A DNA stretch of 64,000 nt from NCBI GenBank assembly GCA_002471345.1, contig DKPS01000195.1:46776-110775 (forward strand), given 5' to 3'. The translations under genes were made by a program, and so were the position numbers. The notes below the pieces were generated by a model. The model saw only the letters and a list, made by a program, of their open reading frames with translations, searched no databases and was not told the origin of the DNA. Shown one piece after another: positions 9,326 to 20,400 of this stretch (within the stretch, counting starts at the first letter, position 1; every line of letters begins with the position of its first letter). This DNA is from Saprospiraceae bacterium UBA7328 (lineage in GTDB: Bacteria > Bacteroidota > Bacteroidia > Chitinophagales > Saprospiraceae).

Positions 9326-10173
9326 TATATATCCATTTTGACAATTTTTGATTGCATTCCTTTATCAAAAATTTCTTGTTTGTAATTTTCTATGGTTTCC
9401 TTTTTTCTTTCATGAGTTACTAAACTCTTTATCTTCTCCTTCAAAAGTTCTAAAGGAATAGTATCACGAGCTGCTTTTAATTCTATGATTTTGAAAAAGT
9501 ATTCATAGTTGTCAATATTTTTTTGAATGGTCTTATCTCTTTTAAGTTTTTGACCTTTTATTAACTCTTTAGGGACAATTTCCGCCACTTTTTCTCCATT
9601 TATCCATTCGTTACGCTCCATATAGATTGTGTCGGCATATTGATTTCCAAAGGATTCAATGAATTCAAATTCATTATTCAACCATGCGTTATAAAATCGA
9701 TCTATCTTTTCAGTCTGTGCTGGAATGGATGCAAAGATGATCTTATAAATGGGTTCTGAAAGGATGTAATTACCTTTATATTTATTATAATAGGACTGGA
9801 GGTCATAATCTGTAACATCTCGATCCATTTTCTTCTGTATGATTTGCTCTTCATACCTATATTTTATAAGCTCATTCCTGTAGTCCTCAACAAGCTCTTC
9901 TATCTCAAAATCACTGGAGAGAAATTTTAGGGCATCTCTGATAAGTAGCTGATCTTTGATCCATCTGTGTATATATGCATTTGCAATAGCTGTACTATCT
10001 TGAGTTGAGGTCTCATCATGTATGATGTTCTCAATTTCCGAGGCGTAAAGCTTTTTATTGTCAATTTGAACTATTACTGGACCAAATTGATCACTTAGCT
10101 GATCTTCTTTACAGGTGATCAAAAATAATACAAGGAAGATGATTAGAAGTTTTCTCAAGAGTAAAGTCAACAA
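9325..10173 (-). CDS. SurA/PpiC-related chaperone lipoprotein
   Basis: A 282-residue protein with a lipobox LITC giving a lipid-linked Cys21. The N-terminal part resembles SurA-N/PpiC proteins: a strand (VIVQIDNKKLYASEIENII) then charged helices with RWIKDQLLIRDAL. The centre (YKIIFASIPAQTEKIDRF) sits where a parvulin domain would begin, but the family's conserved GG loop and FGFHL segment are absent. It therefore looks like a chaperone relative with a degenerate or missing isomerase domain. It is the middle gene between two parvulin proteins, 10 bases after the first and overlapping the last by one base, so it is probably a membrane-anchored partner. Confidence 0.75.
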   Translation of the reverse strand: MLTLLLRKLLIIFLVLFLITCKEDQLSDQFGPVIVQIDNKKLYASEIENIIHDETSTQDSTAIANAYIHRWIKDQLLIRDALKFLSSDFEIEELVEDYRNELIKYRYEEQIIQKKMDRDVTDYDLQSYYNKYKGNYILSEPIYKIIFASIPAQTEKIDRFYNAWLNNEFEFIESFGNQYADTIYMERNEWINGEKVAEIVPKELIKGQKLKRDKTIQKNIDNYEYFFKIIELKAARDTIPLELLKEKIKSLVTHERKKETIENYKQEIFDKGMQSKIVKMDI

Positions 10174-10183
10174 TATTAAATAA

Positions 10184-12148
10184 TCACTTAATCAATTCGG
10201 CAAGTACTGGCTCAATGATATTCACCTTGTACTTTTTCTTTAGTTCTACAAGCCACTTTTTTTCTAATTCCATCTGATAGTCAGAAATCACAAACCCTCT
10301 TGCTTCATCAAGTGTTTTTTGCGAAGCCGGAATAATCCTTTTTACTTTTTTAAAAGTGGTCATCTTTAGAGCATTGTTGATATTTGGAGCCGTAAGAGCT
10401 CCAGATTTCCAAGTCAAACCTTTCATTTCTTCATCCTCTTTTTCATAAACTTTATCTGAGTACATGACTAACTCCGGTTTCTTTTCTGTTTTATTGAATG
10501 ATGAGGCTACTTTCTCGGCATCCTGCCTTCCTGCCTTTTTCAATATTTTAGTAATCACAGATGCATCAGTAGATCTTATAGAGTACTCTTCTACCTCAGC
10601 TCTTTCGTTCCATTTATACTCTTTTTCATGTGCACTGTAATAAGAAGCTATCCCATCTGCATCATTGGATGCCTTGTCCCACACTTCTTCTTTAGTTATT
10701 TCAAAAAGCAAAATGCCTTCCTCATATTCTCTCATAAGATTTCTGAAGTCAATATATTTTTCTTCTAATCTTTCTTGTTGATAATCAATGGTTTTTTCAT
10801 CAATGAACTTTGCATAAAGCTCTTTTACAGCTATTGAGAGAAGTACATCATGGTTATTCTGCATTCTGCTTCTACCCTGAGCTTTGCAGAATTTCACAAA
10901 ATGCGAAAGCATATATTTTTCATTTCCAAGGGTGCAGAGCACCTCATCCTTAAACAGAGGAGCTGTCCATTTATATTCATAAAATGTACCGTCTAGCATT
11001 TGAATGAAGGTCTCCATGACATTATCATCACATGTATATCCTGACTCACTTTTTATTTCTTCATTGAGTTGTTCTTTTCCAGCAGCTTGTCGATCTTTTT
11101 GTTTTGTTCTTTTGAATAAATCATTTTGCATCTTCTCAAATGACTGCATCTCATTTTTGGACACTCTTTTGATGATATGAAATCCTAAACTCGATTCAAC
11201 TGGCTCAGTAAAATCACCATCCTTCATTAGACTAAAAGCGGCATCCTCAAATGACGTTTCATATTTGCCGATTCCAAATTCAGGAAGTAGGCCATCTTTG
11301 TTTTTAGTATTGTTGTCTTGTGATCTTTGCACGACCATAGATTTGAAAGATTTCCCATTTTTTAAATGTAGAAATACATCTTCAGCTTCTTTGGACGCAT
11401 TTGGATTGGTGACACCTTTAAACTTTTTTCTTATCAGTATATGAGCCACTTCCATTATCCCCCGTGCAGGTCTGTGTCCATCTACTTTCAATATATGAAA
11501 CCCTAGTTTCGATCTAACAATATTACTCACTTCACCAACAGGGGTATTGTACAACGCAGCCTCTAAATCATAAAACCCTTCTGGTAGAATGGCAGTCATA
11601 TATCCAAGACTTCCATCTCTTTGCTTTGATCTTTTATCTTCTGAAAATTCTTGAACAACTTCAGCAAAACTCCTTCCTGATTCAAGAGCTTTTTGTGCAG
11701 CCTCAATTTTTTTTCTAGCTATTCTCTCTTTAGATTTAGAAGATTTGATCGTAAGGTTTATTTGAATATGACTAACAGCGATATCTTTTTGCATTCTTTC
11801 ATAGGCTTGCTGAGCTACTCTTTTTGATAATTCTTTATCTACTATGTAGCTATCAGCTAATTGCCTTCTATATCCTGCTAATTCTTCTATGTATGATGGT
11901 AAGGTATCTATTCTTTTATCTCGTGCTTCAGCGACCTTAAGTTTAAAATTAGTGTACAAATCAAGATACTCTTCTACACTTTCCTTACTATAATCTGCTT
12001 TGCTGCCATTGTTTTTAGAGTAAATATAGTTGAACTCAGAGAGCCTAATCTCAGAACCATCTACTGTAAATAGTACAGGATCATTTTGCCCTGTAACAGA
12101 TAAACTGATAAGAGTAAATAAAATGATATAAAAGGCTGTTTTAGTCAT
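10184..12148 (-). CDS. Periplasmic peptidyl-prolyl isomerase with two parvulin domains
   Basis: The 654-residue protein has a signal peptide (cut after VTGQ, about residue 21), a short N-terminal chaperone helix region, and two PpiC domains at about 121-225 and 235-330. Both contain the GFHI(L/I)K core (LGFHILKVDG and LGFHIIKRVS) and the second starts AHILIRKK. The last 320 residues are helical and charged with no family I recognise. It is the first gene of the operon with the degenerate lipoprotein and the SurA-like protein. A near-consensus -7 box lies 20 bases before its ATG. The likely role is folding of exported and outer-membrane proteins. Confidence 0.88.
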   Translation of the reverse strand: MTKTAFYIILFTLISLSVTGQNDPVLFTVDGSEIRLSEFNYIYSKNNGSKADYSKESVEEYLDLYTNFKLKVAEARDKRIDTLPSYIEELAGYRRQLADSYIVDKELSKRVAQQAYERMQKDIAVSHIQINLTIKSSKSKERIARKKIEAAQKALESGRSFAEVVQEFSEDKRSKQRDGSLGYMTAILPEGFYDLEAALYNTPVGEVSNIVRSKLGFHILKVDGHRPARGIMEVAHILIRKKFKGVTNPNASKEAEDVFLHLKNGKSFKSMVVQRSQDNNTKNKDGLLPEFGIGKYETSFEDAAFSLMKDGDFTEPVESSLGFHIIKRVSKNEMQSFEKMQNDLFKRTKQKDRQAAGKEQLNEEIKSESGYTCDDNVMETFIQMLDGTFYEYKWTAPLFKDEVLCTLGNEKYMLSHFVKFCKAQGRSRMQNNHDVLLSIAVKELYAKFIDEKTIDYQQERLEEKYIDFRNLMREYEEGILLFEITKEEVWDKASNDADGIASYYSAHEKEYKWNERAEVEEYSIRSTDASVITKILKKAGRQDAEKVASSFNKTEKKPELVMYSDKVYEKEDEEMKGLTWKSGALTAPNINNALKMTTFKKVKRIIPASQKTLDEARGFVISDYQMELEKKWLVELKKKYKVNIIEPVLAELIK

Positions 12149-12168
12149 TAAGTCTTTTAATTGGATTA

Positions 12169-12176
12169 CGAAAATA
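12169..12176 (-). promoter_or_regulatory. Candidate -7 box of the chaperone operon
   Basis: On the minus strand the sequence reads TATTTTCG, one base from the Bacteroidota -7 consensus TAnnTTTG, and it ends 20 bases before the ATG at 12148. No clear -33 TTTG is visible at the right distance. Confidence 0.3.
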
Positions 12177-12256
12177 ACTTCTTTCCTTTAAATGATTTTT
12201 CACTTAGATATTAAAAGGATAAAACGCATAATTTTGGCTAATCTTATGTCTTAATT

Positions 12257-13531
12257 TCATAGATCAAATCCTACGTCTTTTCTGTGATACATATCTTTAA
12301 ATTCTATCTTTTCAATACTTCTAAGTGATTTAGATACTGCTTCATCTTTATCTCTCCCATATGATGTAACGGCTATGACTCGTCCCCCTGATGTTATAGT
12401 AGTGTTATTATCTAAATCTGCACTTTTTTTAGTTCCAGCGTGAAATACAATTGACTCTTTTATTTTTTGAAGACCTTTCACATCATATCCTTTTTTATAA
12501 GATTCTGGATACCCTCCTGAAACACAAACAATTGTAGCAGCAGTTTCGGCTTTGGAATCTATTATCTGTTCATTTAATTTTCCTTGGGCGGTAGCCACGA
12601 AGAGATTCACTAGATCATTTTCTAGTCTAGGAATTACTACTTGAGTTTCTGGGTCTCCCATTCTGCAATTATATTCAATCACTTTTGGAGAGTTGTCCAC
12701 CAGAATCAGTCCAATAAAAACAAATCCCTGATACCTCATTCCTCGATCGCTCAAACCATTTATTGTCGGTTTTATAATGGTTTCTTCAACTATATTCATC
12801 ATTGCCTCATCTATGAATGGAACTGGAGAGATTGCACCCATTCCTCCTGTATTTAGACCAGTATCACCTTCGCCTATTCTTTTGTAATCTTTTGCTTGTG
12901 GCAAGATGACATAATCACTTCCGTCTGTTAATACAAAAACACTGAATTCTATACCATTCAAAAATTCTTCAATTACAACTTTGTTACTTGCATCTCCAAA
13001 TTTTCCAGAAAGCATGGCTCTGAGTTCTGTTGTGGCTTCCTTTCTTTCTTTTATGATAAGGACTCCTTTACCTGCAGCTAGACCATCTGCTTTGAGTACA
13101 TAAGGCCCTTTATTATTATTGATATGTTTTATTCCTTCTTCAATGTTTTTATGGGTCACTTCTATATATGCAGCTGTAGGAATATGGTATTGATTCATAA
13201 ACTCTTTGGCGAAAGCTTTGGATCCTTCCAATATAGCACCATGCTTACCAGGTCCTATGACGATTAGATCTTTATGCTTTTCTTCCAAGAAATCAGTAAT
13301 GCCATCTACAAGTGGTTGTTCAGGGCCTACAACCACTAAACCTATTTCATTCTCAATAATAAAAGTCGATATTTTTTCAAAATCTGATAAACTTAGAACC
13401 ACATTTTGACCTACGGACGATGTGCCAGCATTTCCAGGGCCTATATATAAGTTATCGCATAGTGGGGATTGAGACATTTTCCAACTAAGAGCATGTTCTC
13501 TGCCGCCACTACCTAAAACTAGGATGTTCAT
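12257..13531 (-). CDS. purD: Phosphoribosylamine--glycine ligase
   Basis: The 424-residue enzyme joins glycine to 5-phosphoribosylamine with ATP in purine synthesis. It begins NILVLGSGGREHAL, the typical PurD N-terminal domain, and carries VVGPEQPLVDG near residue 70, the ATP-grasp signature LKADGLAAGKGV near 145, and the metal-binding EYNCRMGDPETQ near 290. Length and domain order (N, ATP-grasp, C) match the family. It stands alone on its strand; 139 bases separate it from divergent ruvA. Confidence 0.97.
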   Translation of the reverse strand: MNILVLGSGGREHALSWKMSQSPLCDNLYIGPGNAGTSSVGQNVVLSLSDFEKISTFIIENEIGLVVVGPEQPLVDGITDFLEEKHKDLIVIGPGKHGAILEGSKAFAKEFMNQYHIPTAAYIEVTHKNIEEGIKHINNNKGPYVLKADGLAAGKGVLIIKERKEATTELRAMLSGKFGDASNKVVIEEFLNGIEFSVFVLTDGSDYVILPQAKDYKRIGEGDTGLNTGGMGAISPVPFIDEAMMNIVEETIIKPTINGLSDRGMRYQGFVFIGLILVDNSPKVIEYNCRMGDPETQVVIPRLENDLVNLFVATAQGKLNEQIIDSKAETAATIVCVSGGYPESYKKGYDVKGLQKIKESIVFHAGTKKSADLDNNTTITSGGRVIAVTSYGRDKDEAVSKSLRSIEKIEFKDMYHRKDVGFDL

Positions 13532-13641
13532 ATTATTCTCTTTGTGAGGTGAAATATTGATATTCTCTTAATCTGAGGTATGTTTTTGTTTCACCTTCAA
13601 TGAAAAAAGCTACAAATATGTCTGTTATCAAGGAGTATTGA

Positions 13642-13649
13642 TATTTTTG
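13642..13649 (+). promoter_or_regulatory. Candidate -7 box of ruvA
   Basis: TATTTTTG matches the Bacteroidota -7 consensus TAnnTTTG and ends 21 bases before the ruvA ATG. No good -33 TTTG was found. Confidence 0.4.
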
Positions 13650-13670
13650 CGCCCTTAAAATTTATCCTAA

Positions 13671-14264
13671 ATGTTTGCATACCTCTCAGGTAAAATAACT
13701 CATCGTACACCAACGGCTATACACCTCGATGTAAATGGTGTTGGATATGATATCCAAATTAGTCTCAACACATTCTCAGAAATAGAAAGTAAGGATGAGG
13801 TGAAACTGTTCACTCATCTTTACATGAGGGAGGACATTCATACTATTTTATTGTATGGATTTTGTACCATGGTAGAAAAAGACCTTTTTCTAATGCTGAC
13901 ATCGGTCTCAGGAATAGGTATGAATACTGCAAGAATAATATTGAGTTCTTTGCACCCTATGGAAGTAAAAGCGGCTATTGCTTCAGGAGATGCTAATACA
14001 TTTAAAAAAGTAAAAGGCATCGGGGGAAAAACGGCAGATAGACTCATATTGGATCTGAAAGATAAAATTACAAGACTAGCTACAGTTGAAGAGCTTAAAG
14101 AAATTTCTAAAATTCCTATGGGTTCCTCGAGCGAAGAAGCCATTTCTGCCCTTGTTTCCTTAGGGTTTCAAAAGGCAAAAGCTGAAAAAGCTGTTTCTTC
14201 GGTTTCGAGTCCTGGAGCAAAATTAGAAGATTTGGTAAAGGACGCTTTGAAATTGTTAACCTAA
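13671..14264 (+). CDS. ruvA: Holliday junction branch migration protein RuvA
   Basis: A 197-residue protein with the three RuvA domains: an N-terminal OB fold (MFAYLSGKI, DVNGVGYDI), two helix-hairpin-helix motifs (TSVSGIGMNTA near 85 and KVKGIGGKTADRL near 120) and a C-terminal UBA-like domain (AISALVSLGFQKAKAEKAV). RuvA binds four-way junctions and loads the RuvB motor in recombination repair. ruvA directly before sprA is a gene order I also know from Flavobacterium. It may share a transcript with sprA across the 164-base gap, but that gap could hold a separate promoter. Confidence 0.97.
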   Translation: MFAYLSGKITHRTPTAIHLDVNGVGYDIQISLNTFSEIESKDEVKLFTHLYMREDIHTILLYGFCTMVEKDLFLMLTSVSGIGMNTARIILSSLHPMEVKAAIASGDANTFKKVKGIGGKTADRLILDLKDKITRLATVEELKEISKIPMGSSSEEAISALVSLGFQKAKAEKAVSSVSSPGAKLEDLVKDALKLLT

Positions 14265-14428
14265 AAGAAGTCAGAGAAAAAAGAGACCATTAGCAGGCAC
14301 AAATTTGGCCTTAACACATATCATTTCAACATGTTCAAAGATATTTCAATAAAAAATACGTTCTCGGTGATTTTCTCGTTAATAAACAATGCTACTGAAT
14401 TATCAAGGTTAAAAGCAGGACTTTTACG

Positions 14429-17400
14429 ATGAATGTTAGAGAGATTGGTTTGTTTTTCCTGGTTCTCCTTTCGATATTGACTATAGGTTTTGAAAAATCC
14501 AACGCAGCAGGTGTTGCAGGTCCTTTCGAAAATGAGATTTCTGTTGTCTTAGATACGTTTCCAATGCACGAACGCTATGGCGATTTCGTAACTGATCAGA
14601 CGTATAATCCATTTGACATACAAACTTCTGAAGTTGAGCAGGTTGTAGAATTTGATTATGAGTCAGGTCAGTACTTGATCTATGAGAAAATTGGAGATGA
14701 ATTCTATCGTACTCCAGTCTATCTTACAATGGAGGAGTACATTGAGTATACACAAAAACATCAAGAGAGAGAACAGTTCTTGAATCTTGCTGGAGTACAA
14801 CTCAATAAAGTCGCGTTTAATGCTGATGCAGATCCTTTAAGCAAGTTTGATCTAGACGGTGCGCTTACAGATCGTCTTTTTGGTGGTGTAGACGTAGAGA
14901 TTAAGCCCACAGGATTTGTGGATTTAACGTTTGGTGTAGATTATCAAAAAACTGAAAACCCAAGATTTACAGAAGAACAACAGAGAGGAGGAAGAGGAAT
15001 TCCATTTGATTTTGATATGGATATCAATGCAGGTATTGATGGGAATATAGGTGAGAAGCTAAACCTTGATTTTGATTATAACACACTAGCTACTTTTGAT
15101 TTTGATAATACCCTCAATTTTGGATATAATTCTGAAGATTTTGACGAAGATGATATAATAAAGAGAATAGAAGCTGGTAATGTAAGCCTTCCTTTAAGAA
15201 GTCAATTGATAAAAGGAAGAGAAGACCTTTTTGGATTATTAACTGAGCTACAGTTTGGGCCGTTTAGAATTACAGGTATTGCTGCACAGGTCAGAACAGA
15301 GCAAAAAGATATAAAAATTGAAAATGGTAACGTTCTTCAGGAATTTGAGATCAGACCTGATGAGTATGATGAAAATAGACACTTTTTCATCTCCCATTAT
15401 AATCGTAATCAATATGAGCCTGCTCTAAGTAGGTTGCCTCAAATACAATCTATATTCAGAATTACTAATATAGAGGTTTGGGTGACCAATGATCAAAATA
15501 GTGATCTCCAGAATGCGACAACAGTAGCAGCCATAGCGGATTTAGGAGAATCTGATCTGGATAATTATACCAATCAAAATACAATCCATCCCCCACTTCC
15601 ATCTACATCAGGCCTTCAAGATAAAGATGGAACACCTCTTCCGGATAATCGTAATTCCGACTTGTTCAGACAGTTAGTAAATGATAATTCTACTCGTACA
15701 ATAATCAATACCGCTACTAGATTGAAAACGGTGTATGGTATGACTCAGGTCAGAGATTTTGAGGTTCAGACCATGAGAAAACTCAGACAGGATGAATTCA
15801 CTTTTTATCCACAATTAGGATTTATTTCACTGAATTCAAGATTAAGGCCTAATCAGGTTTTAGGTGTATCATATGAATATACCTATGGGTTTAATGGGAA
15901 TGAGGTGTATAAAGTAGGGGAGATTTCAAATGAAAGTAATACGGGAGGATTAAGCGAACAAAGTGTTCCTGAGCCAGAAGATGTAGTATATGTGAAAATG
16001 CTCAAGAGCTCTAATCAAGCAGTAAAAAGGAATGCTACAAGTCAAGAGCTGGCTCCGATGTGGAACTTGATGATGAAAAACATCTATCCGCTTCCCACTG
16101 CGCAACTCAGTCAAGAAGATTTTAAGTTTGATATCCTTTTTGAAGATTTTACTACCAATACTCTAAAAAGGTATATACCCGAACCTGAGGTAAGGAATAC
16201 GCCTCTTATGAACCTTTTTCGTCTTGATCAGCTGAACAGACAAGGAGATCCTCAACAAGATGGTGAATTTGATTTTTTACCAGGAATTACAGTTAATGCT
16301 AGGACAGGTAGTATAATTTTTCCTGTTCTGGAGCCTTTTGGCCAATCCATGTTAGAACTACTTGATGGCAATCAAGAGCTATTTGACAGATATGGCTATG
16401 CTAGCCTTTATAGTGAGAGCCTCATTACCGCTCAGCAAAATCTGGATAATAACAGATTCGTGATGAAAGGTGAATTCAAAGGGAATTCCTCAGACGAGAT
16501 AATATTAGGATCATTCAATTTGCCACCAAACTCTGTAAAAGTAAAGGCAGGGTCTCAGTATTTAGAAGAAGGAATTGATTACGAAGTAGATTATGCAGCG
16601 GGAAGAGTTAAAATTCTCAATGACTTGTATCTACAACAAGGCGTACCAATCAATGTTGAATTTGAGAATAAGAACCTATTTAATCTCCAAAGGCAGACAA
16701 TGCTTGGTCTTAGAGGTGATTATCAGGTATCGGATAATTTTAACTGGGGTTTTACCTATATGAGGCTTTTTGAAAGGCCTTTTACTCAGAAAGTGAATTT
16801 TGGAAATGATCCTATTAACAATAGGATGTTTGGATTTGATATGGACTTTAGTACTGACGCCCCATTTATCACTAGGGCATTAGATGCGCTCCCTCTAATT
16901 AGTACAAAAGAAAACTCCTCAATATCTTTCACAGGAGAAATAGCAGCTCTTAAACCTGGCCATGCTAAGGCAATTAATGTACCTGGAGAAGACGGAGCCG
17001 TGGTGAGTTTAGATGACTTTGAAGGTTCGGGAAGTAGTTTGCCTCTAGCAGGATTTAATAATAACAGTTGGGTGCTTGCAAGTACACCTAATAGACCAGA
17101 AGGAATAGGAAATAGGTTTCCCGAATCAGAGAGGACAAATGATACTGACTATGGTGTAAATAGGGCCTTGCTTAATTGGTTTGTAGTTTCTGACTTTAAT
17201 GTGAGAACTAATCAAGATAATGATAATCCATACACTAGAAGAGTAGATATCACAGACCTATTTAATAGAGATTTGGATATAGGGCAAATAAGTGATTTGA
17301 GACCATTTGACTTGGTCTATTATCCTGATGAAAGAGGCCCTTATAATTTTGATGTTCCCGGAGGGATACCAGGTATTTCTGCAGGAGCTGAATATGATGA

Positions 17401-20400
17401 TTTTACAAGAACTGTAAAACTCAACAATCCGGAGTCCAGGTGGGGAGGAATCATGAGATCTCTTCCAAACAATGACTTCCAACAATCTAATTATCAGTTC
17501 ATTGAATTTTGGATGTTGAATCCATTTATGGAGCCTGCAGGTTCAGACCTGAATCATGAACCACAAGAAACAGGTAAAATTGTCTTTAATCTAGGGAATG
17601 TCTCCGAGGATCTAATGAAAGATAACTTGCAGTACTTTGAAAATTCTAATGCTGTCCCAGGTGAAAACATTCCTACACAAGAGACTAACTGGGGAGAAGT
17701 ACCACTATCTATACCAAACGTAAGAGGGTTTAATCAACAAAATATAGAGATTCAAGATTTGGGATTTGATGGTATCAATGACTTTGAGGAGCAAGAAAAA
17801 TTCGCTTCTTATATAAATCAATTTCCTGCTGCAAATATTGAAGATGCATCGAATGATAATTATGTTTCTTATTTAGATGAGACAGCTTTTCCTGATGGAA
17901 CTCCTTTCTTAGATAGATTCAGAAAATTCAATAACCCTGAAGCAAATGTCCCAAGACCGGGCCTTCAGAATAGATTAGGTAATTCATACCCAGATACAGA
18001 GGATCTAAATAATAATAGATCACTAGAGCAGAGTGAAAGTTATTATGAGTATGAAATCAACTTAACGAATAATGGAGGAGAAATTGACCTTAGACCAATA
18101 AGTGATTTGGTCACAGATGTAAATGAGGTTAATGGTCCAAATGGACAAATTGAAAAGTGGTACCGATTTAGAATTCCAATAAGTGAAGGTTTTCCTGTAA
18201 ACGGTATTCAAGGATTCAGGTCGATCCAGTTCATGAGGATGTATATGCAAGGTTTTAAGTCAAAAAAGGTATTTAGACTTGCAGAATTTGAATTATCAAG
18301 AAATCAATGGAGAGTGACTCCTAGCCAATGTAGATCGGATGATGCTCAGCAGTTATTGGTTATGGATGATGTGGGAGTAGAGCAAAATAGTGATAGAAGG
18401 CCATTTAATTATTTATTACCCAAAGGGATCAAACAAGAAAGATTCTTCAATACTTTTAATACGGTATTTCAGGATGAACAGTCTATGAATCTTAGAGTGT
18501 GCAACCTTCCTGATAGTTGTGAAGTGTCTATTAATAAACTACAGATTCGAGATCTAAGACAATATGAAAGAATGCAGATGTTTGTGCACGGTGAAGAAGC
18601 TCCTGATGAAGATGGAGTGATTCAAGATGTGGCAGATGGTGATTTGGAAGTTTTTATAAGGCTGGGAAAAGATTTTAATAATAATTATTATGAATATAGC
18701 CTTCCTCTTACTTTGTCAAGGGAGGATAGATTGCCAAGTCCAAATGTAGACGGGACCAATGTCAACGAATATGAAAGGGAAGTGTGGCGACCAGAGAATA
18801 TGTTTGACTTTGCGCTACAGCTCTTTCCTCAGATGAAATTGAGGAGGAACAGTGATTCTGGTGTGCCCAATGAAGTATATAAATTACCAGTCACGGAGTT
18901 TCCACAATTTATCGATTCTATAAGCAACCTTGCGGCTAAGGTTGCAATAAAAGGAAATCCAAGTATTGGATATATTAAGTCACTGGTTGTAGGAGTAAGA
19001 AACCCTGAAGGTGGCAATAACGGAAGACTCTGTGCAAATGTATGGGTTAACGAGTTAAGGCTAAAAGGACTTAATGAAGAAGGTGGTGTAGCAGGACTGG
19101 CACGAATGGATGTTGAGTTGGCAGATTTAGGAAATATTACTGCGAGTGGGTCTTACAGTTCAGTGGGTTTCGGTCAGATAGATGATGCTGTAGCACAAAG
19201 AAATTTGGCAGAATATATCGATTACGATGTGGCTGCTAATTTAGAATTGAGTAAGCTCCTACCAACAAATTGGGGAATGAGCATTCCTTTTTACTGGCAA
19301 TTTGCTAACTCTATACAAAAGGAAAAGTATGATCAATATGAATTAGACTTGTCCGGAGACCAGCTGCTTCAAAATCCAAATTTAGATGAAGCACAGAGGG
19401 AAGACATAAGAGATAGAAATAATAAACAAACCAAAATAAAAACGATAAATCTTACTAATGTAAGAAAGACAAGAACAGCTGCGGCCGATAAGAGAAGAGA
19501 AGAAAAAGGAAAAAAGCCCAAGAAACCTATGCCATGGGATATTACAAATTTCAGTGCGAGTTATGGATATACTCAGACTGAATACAAAGATTATTTGATC
19601 AAAAGTGATAAGACCACTCAGCATACAGGATCTCTGGATTATGGATTTTCTAAAGGAGCAAACTATATACAACCGTTCAAAAAACTCAAATCTAAACCAC
19701 TCAGATTTATAAAAGAATTGAACTTTAACCCTTTCCCTAACTCCATATCTTTTAATACAGATATGAAGCGTCTTAAAGGAGAAAAATTGTATAGGGTACC
19801 TGATATAAATGAAGGATTTGAATATTTCTTTAATGATCAGAAATTCACTTGGGATCGTAATTATGCCTTACAATGGGATTTGACAAGAAGTATTAAATTA
19901 AGTTACGATGCATCTGCCCAAGCTGTAATTGATGAGTTGAGACAAGTAGGGATAGCAGCCACCAGAGATCAAAGAGACTGGGCGGATCAGTTTGGAAATG
20001 ATTTTGATGAAAATGGAGTTCAATACAATGATCTTATCAATCAGAATCAAAATCTACCTAAAGATTACAGAAATGAAAACCTTAGGGACTTCGGTAGGAT
20101 GAAGAATTATACTCAAGGTATTTCATTGAGTTATACTCTTCCATTCAAGTATTTGCCGGGATTAGATTTTATTTCTGCTAGAGCTCAGTATGATGGCGAT
20201 TATTCATGGACAGCTGGGTCTCAGTTGCTTAATAATACCATTGATGCAATTGCTAATCCTGATGATTTTGAGAGGCAGGTAGTTGGAAATGTTATTCAGA
20301 ATAACCAACGAAGAGCATTTAATACAACTTTGGCTTTTGATAAATTATACGATAAGTTACCTTATCTCAAGTCTATAAACAAAAAGCCAAGAAGAACAAC

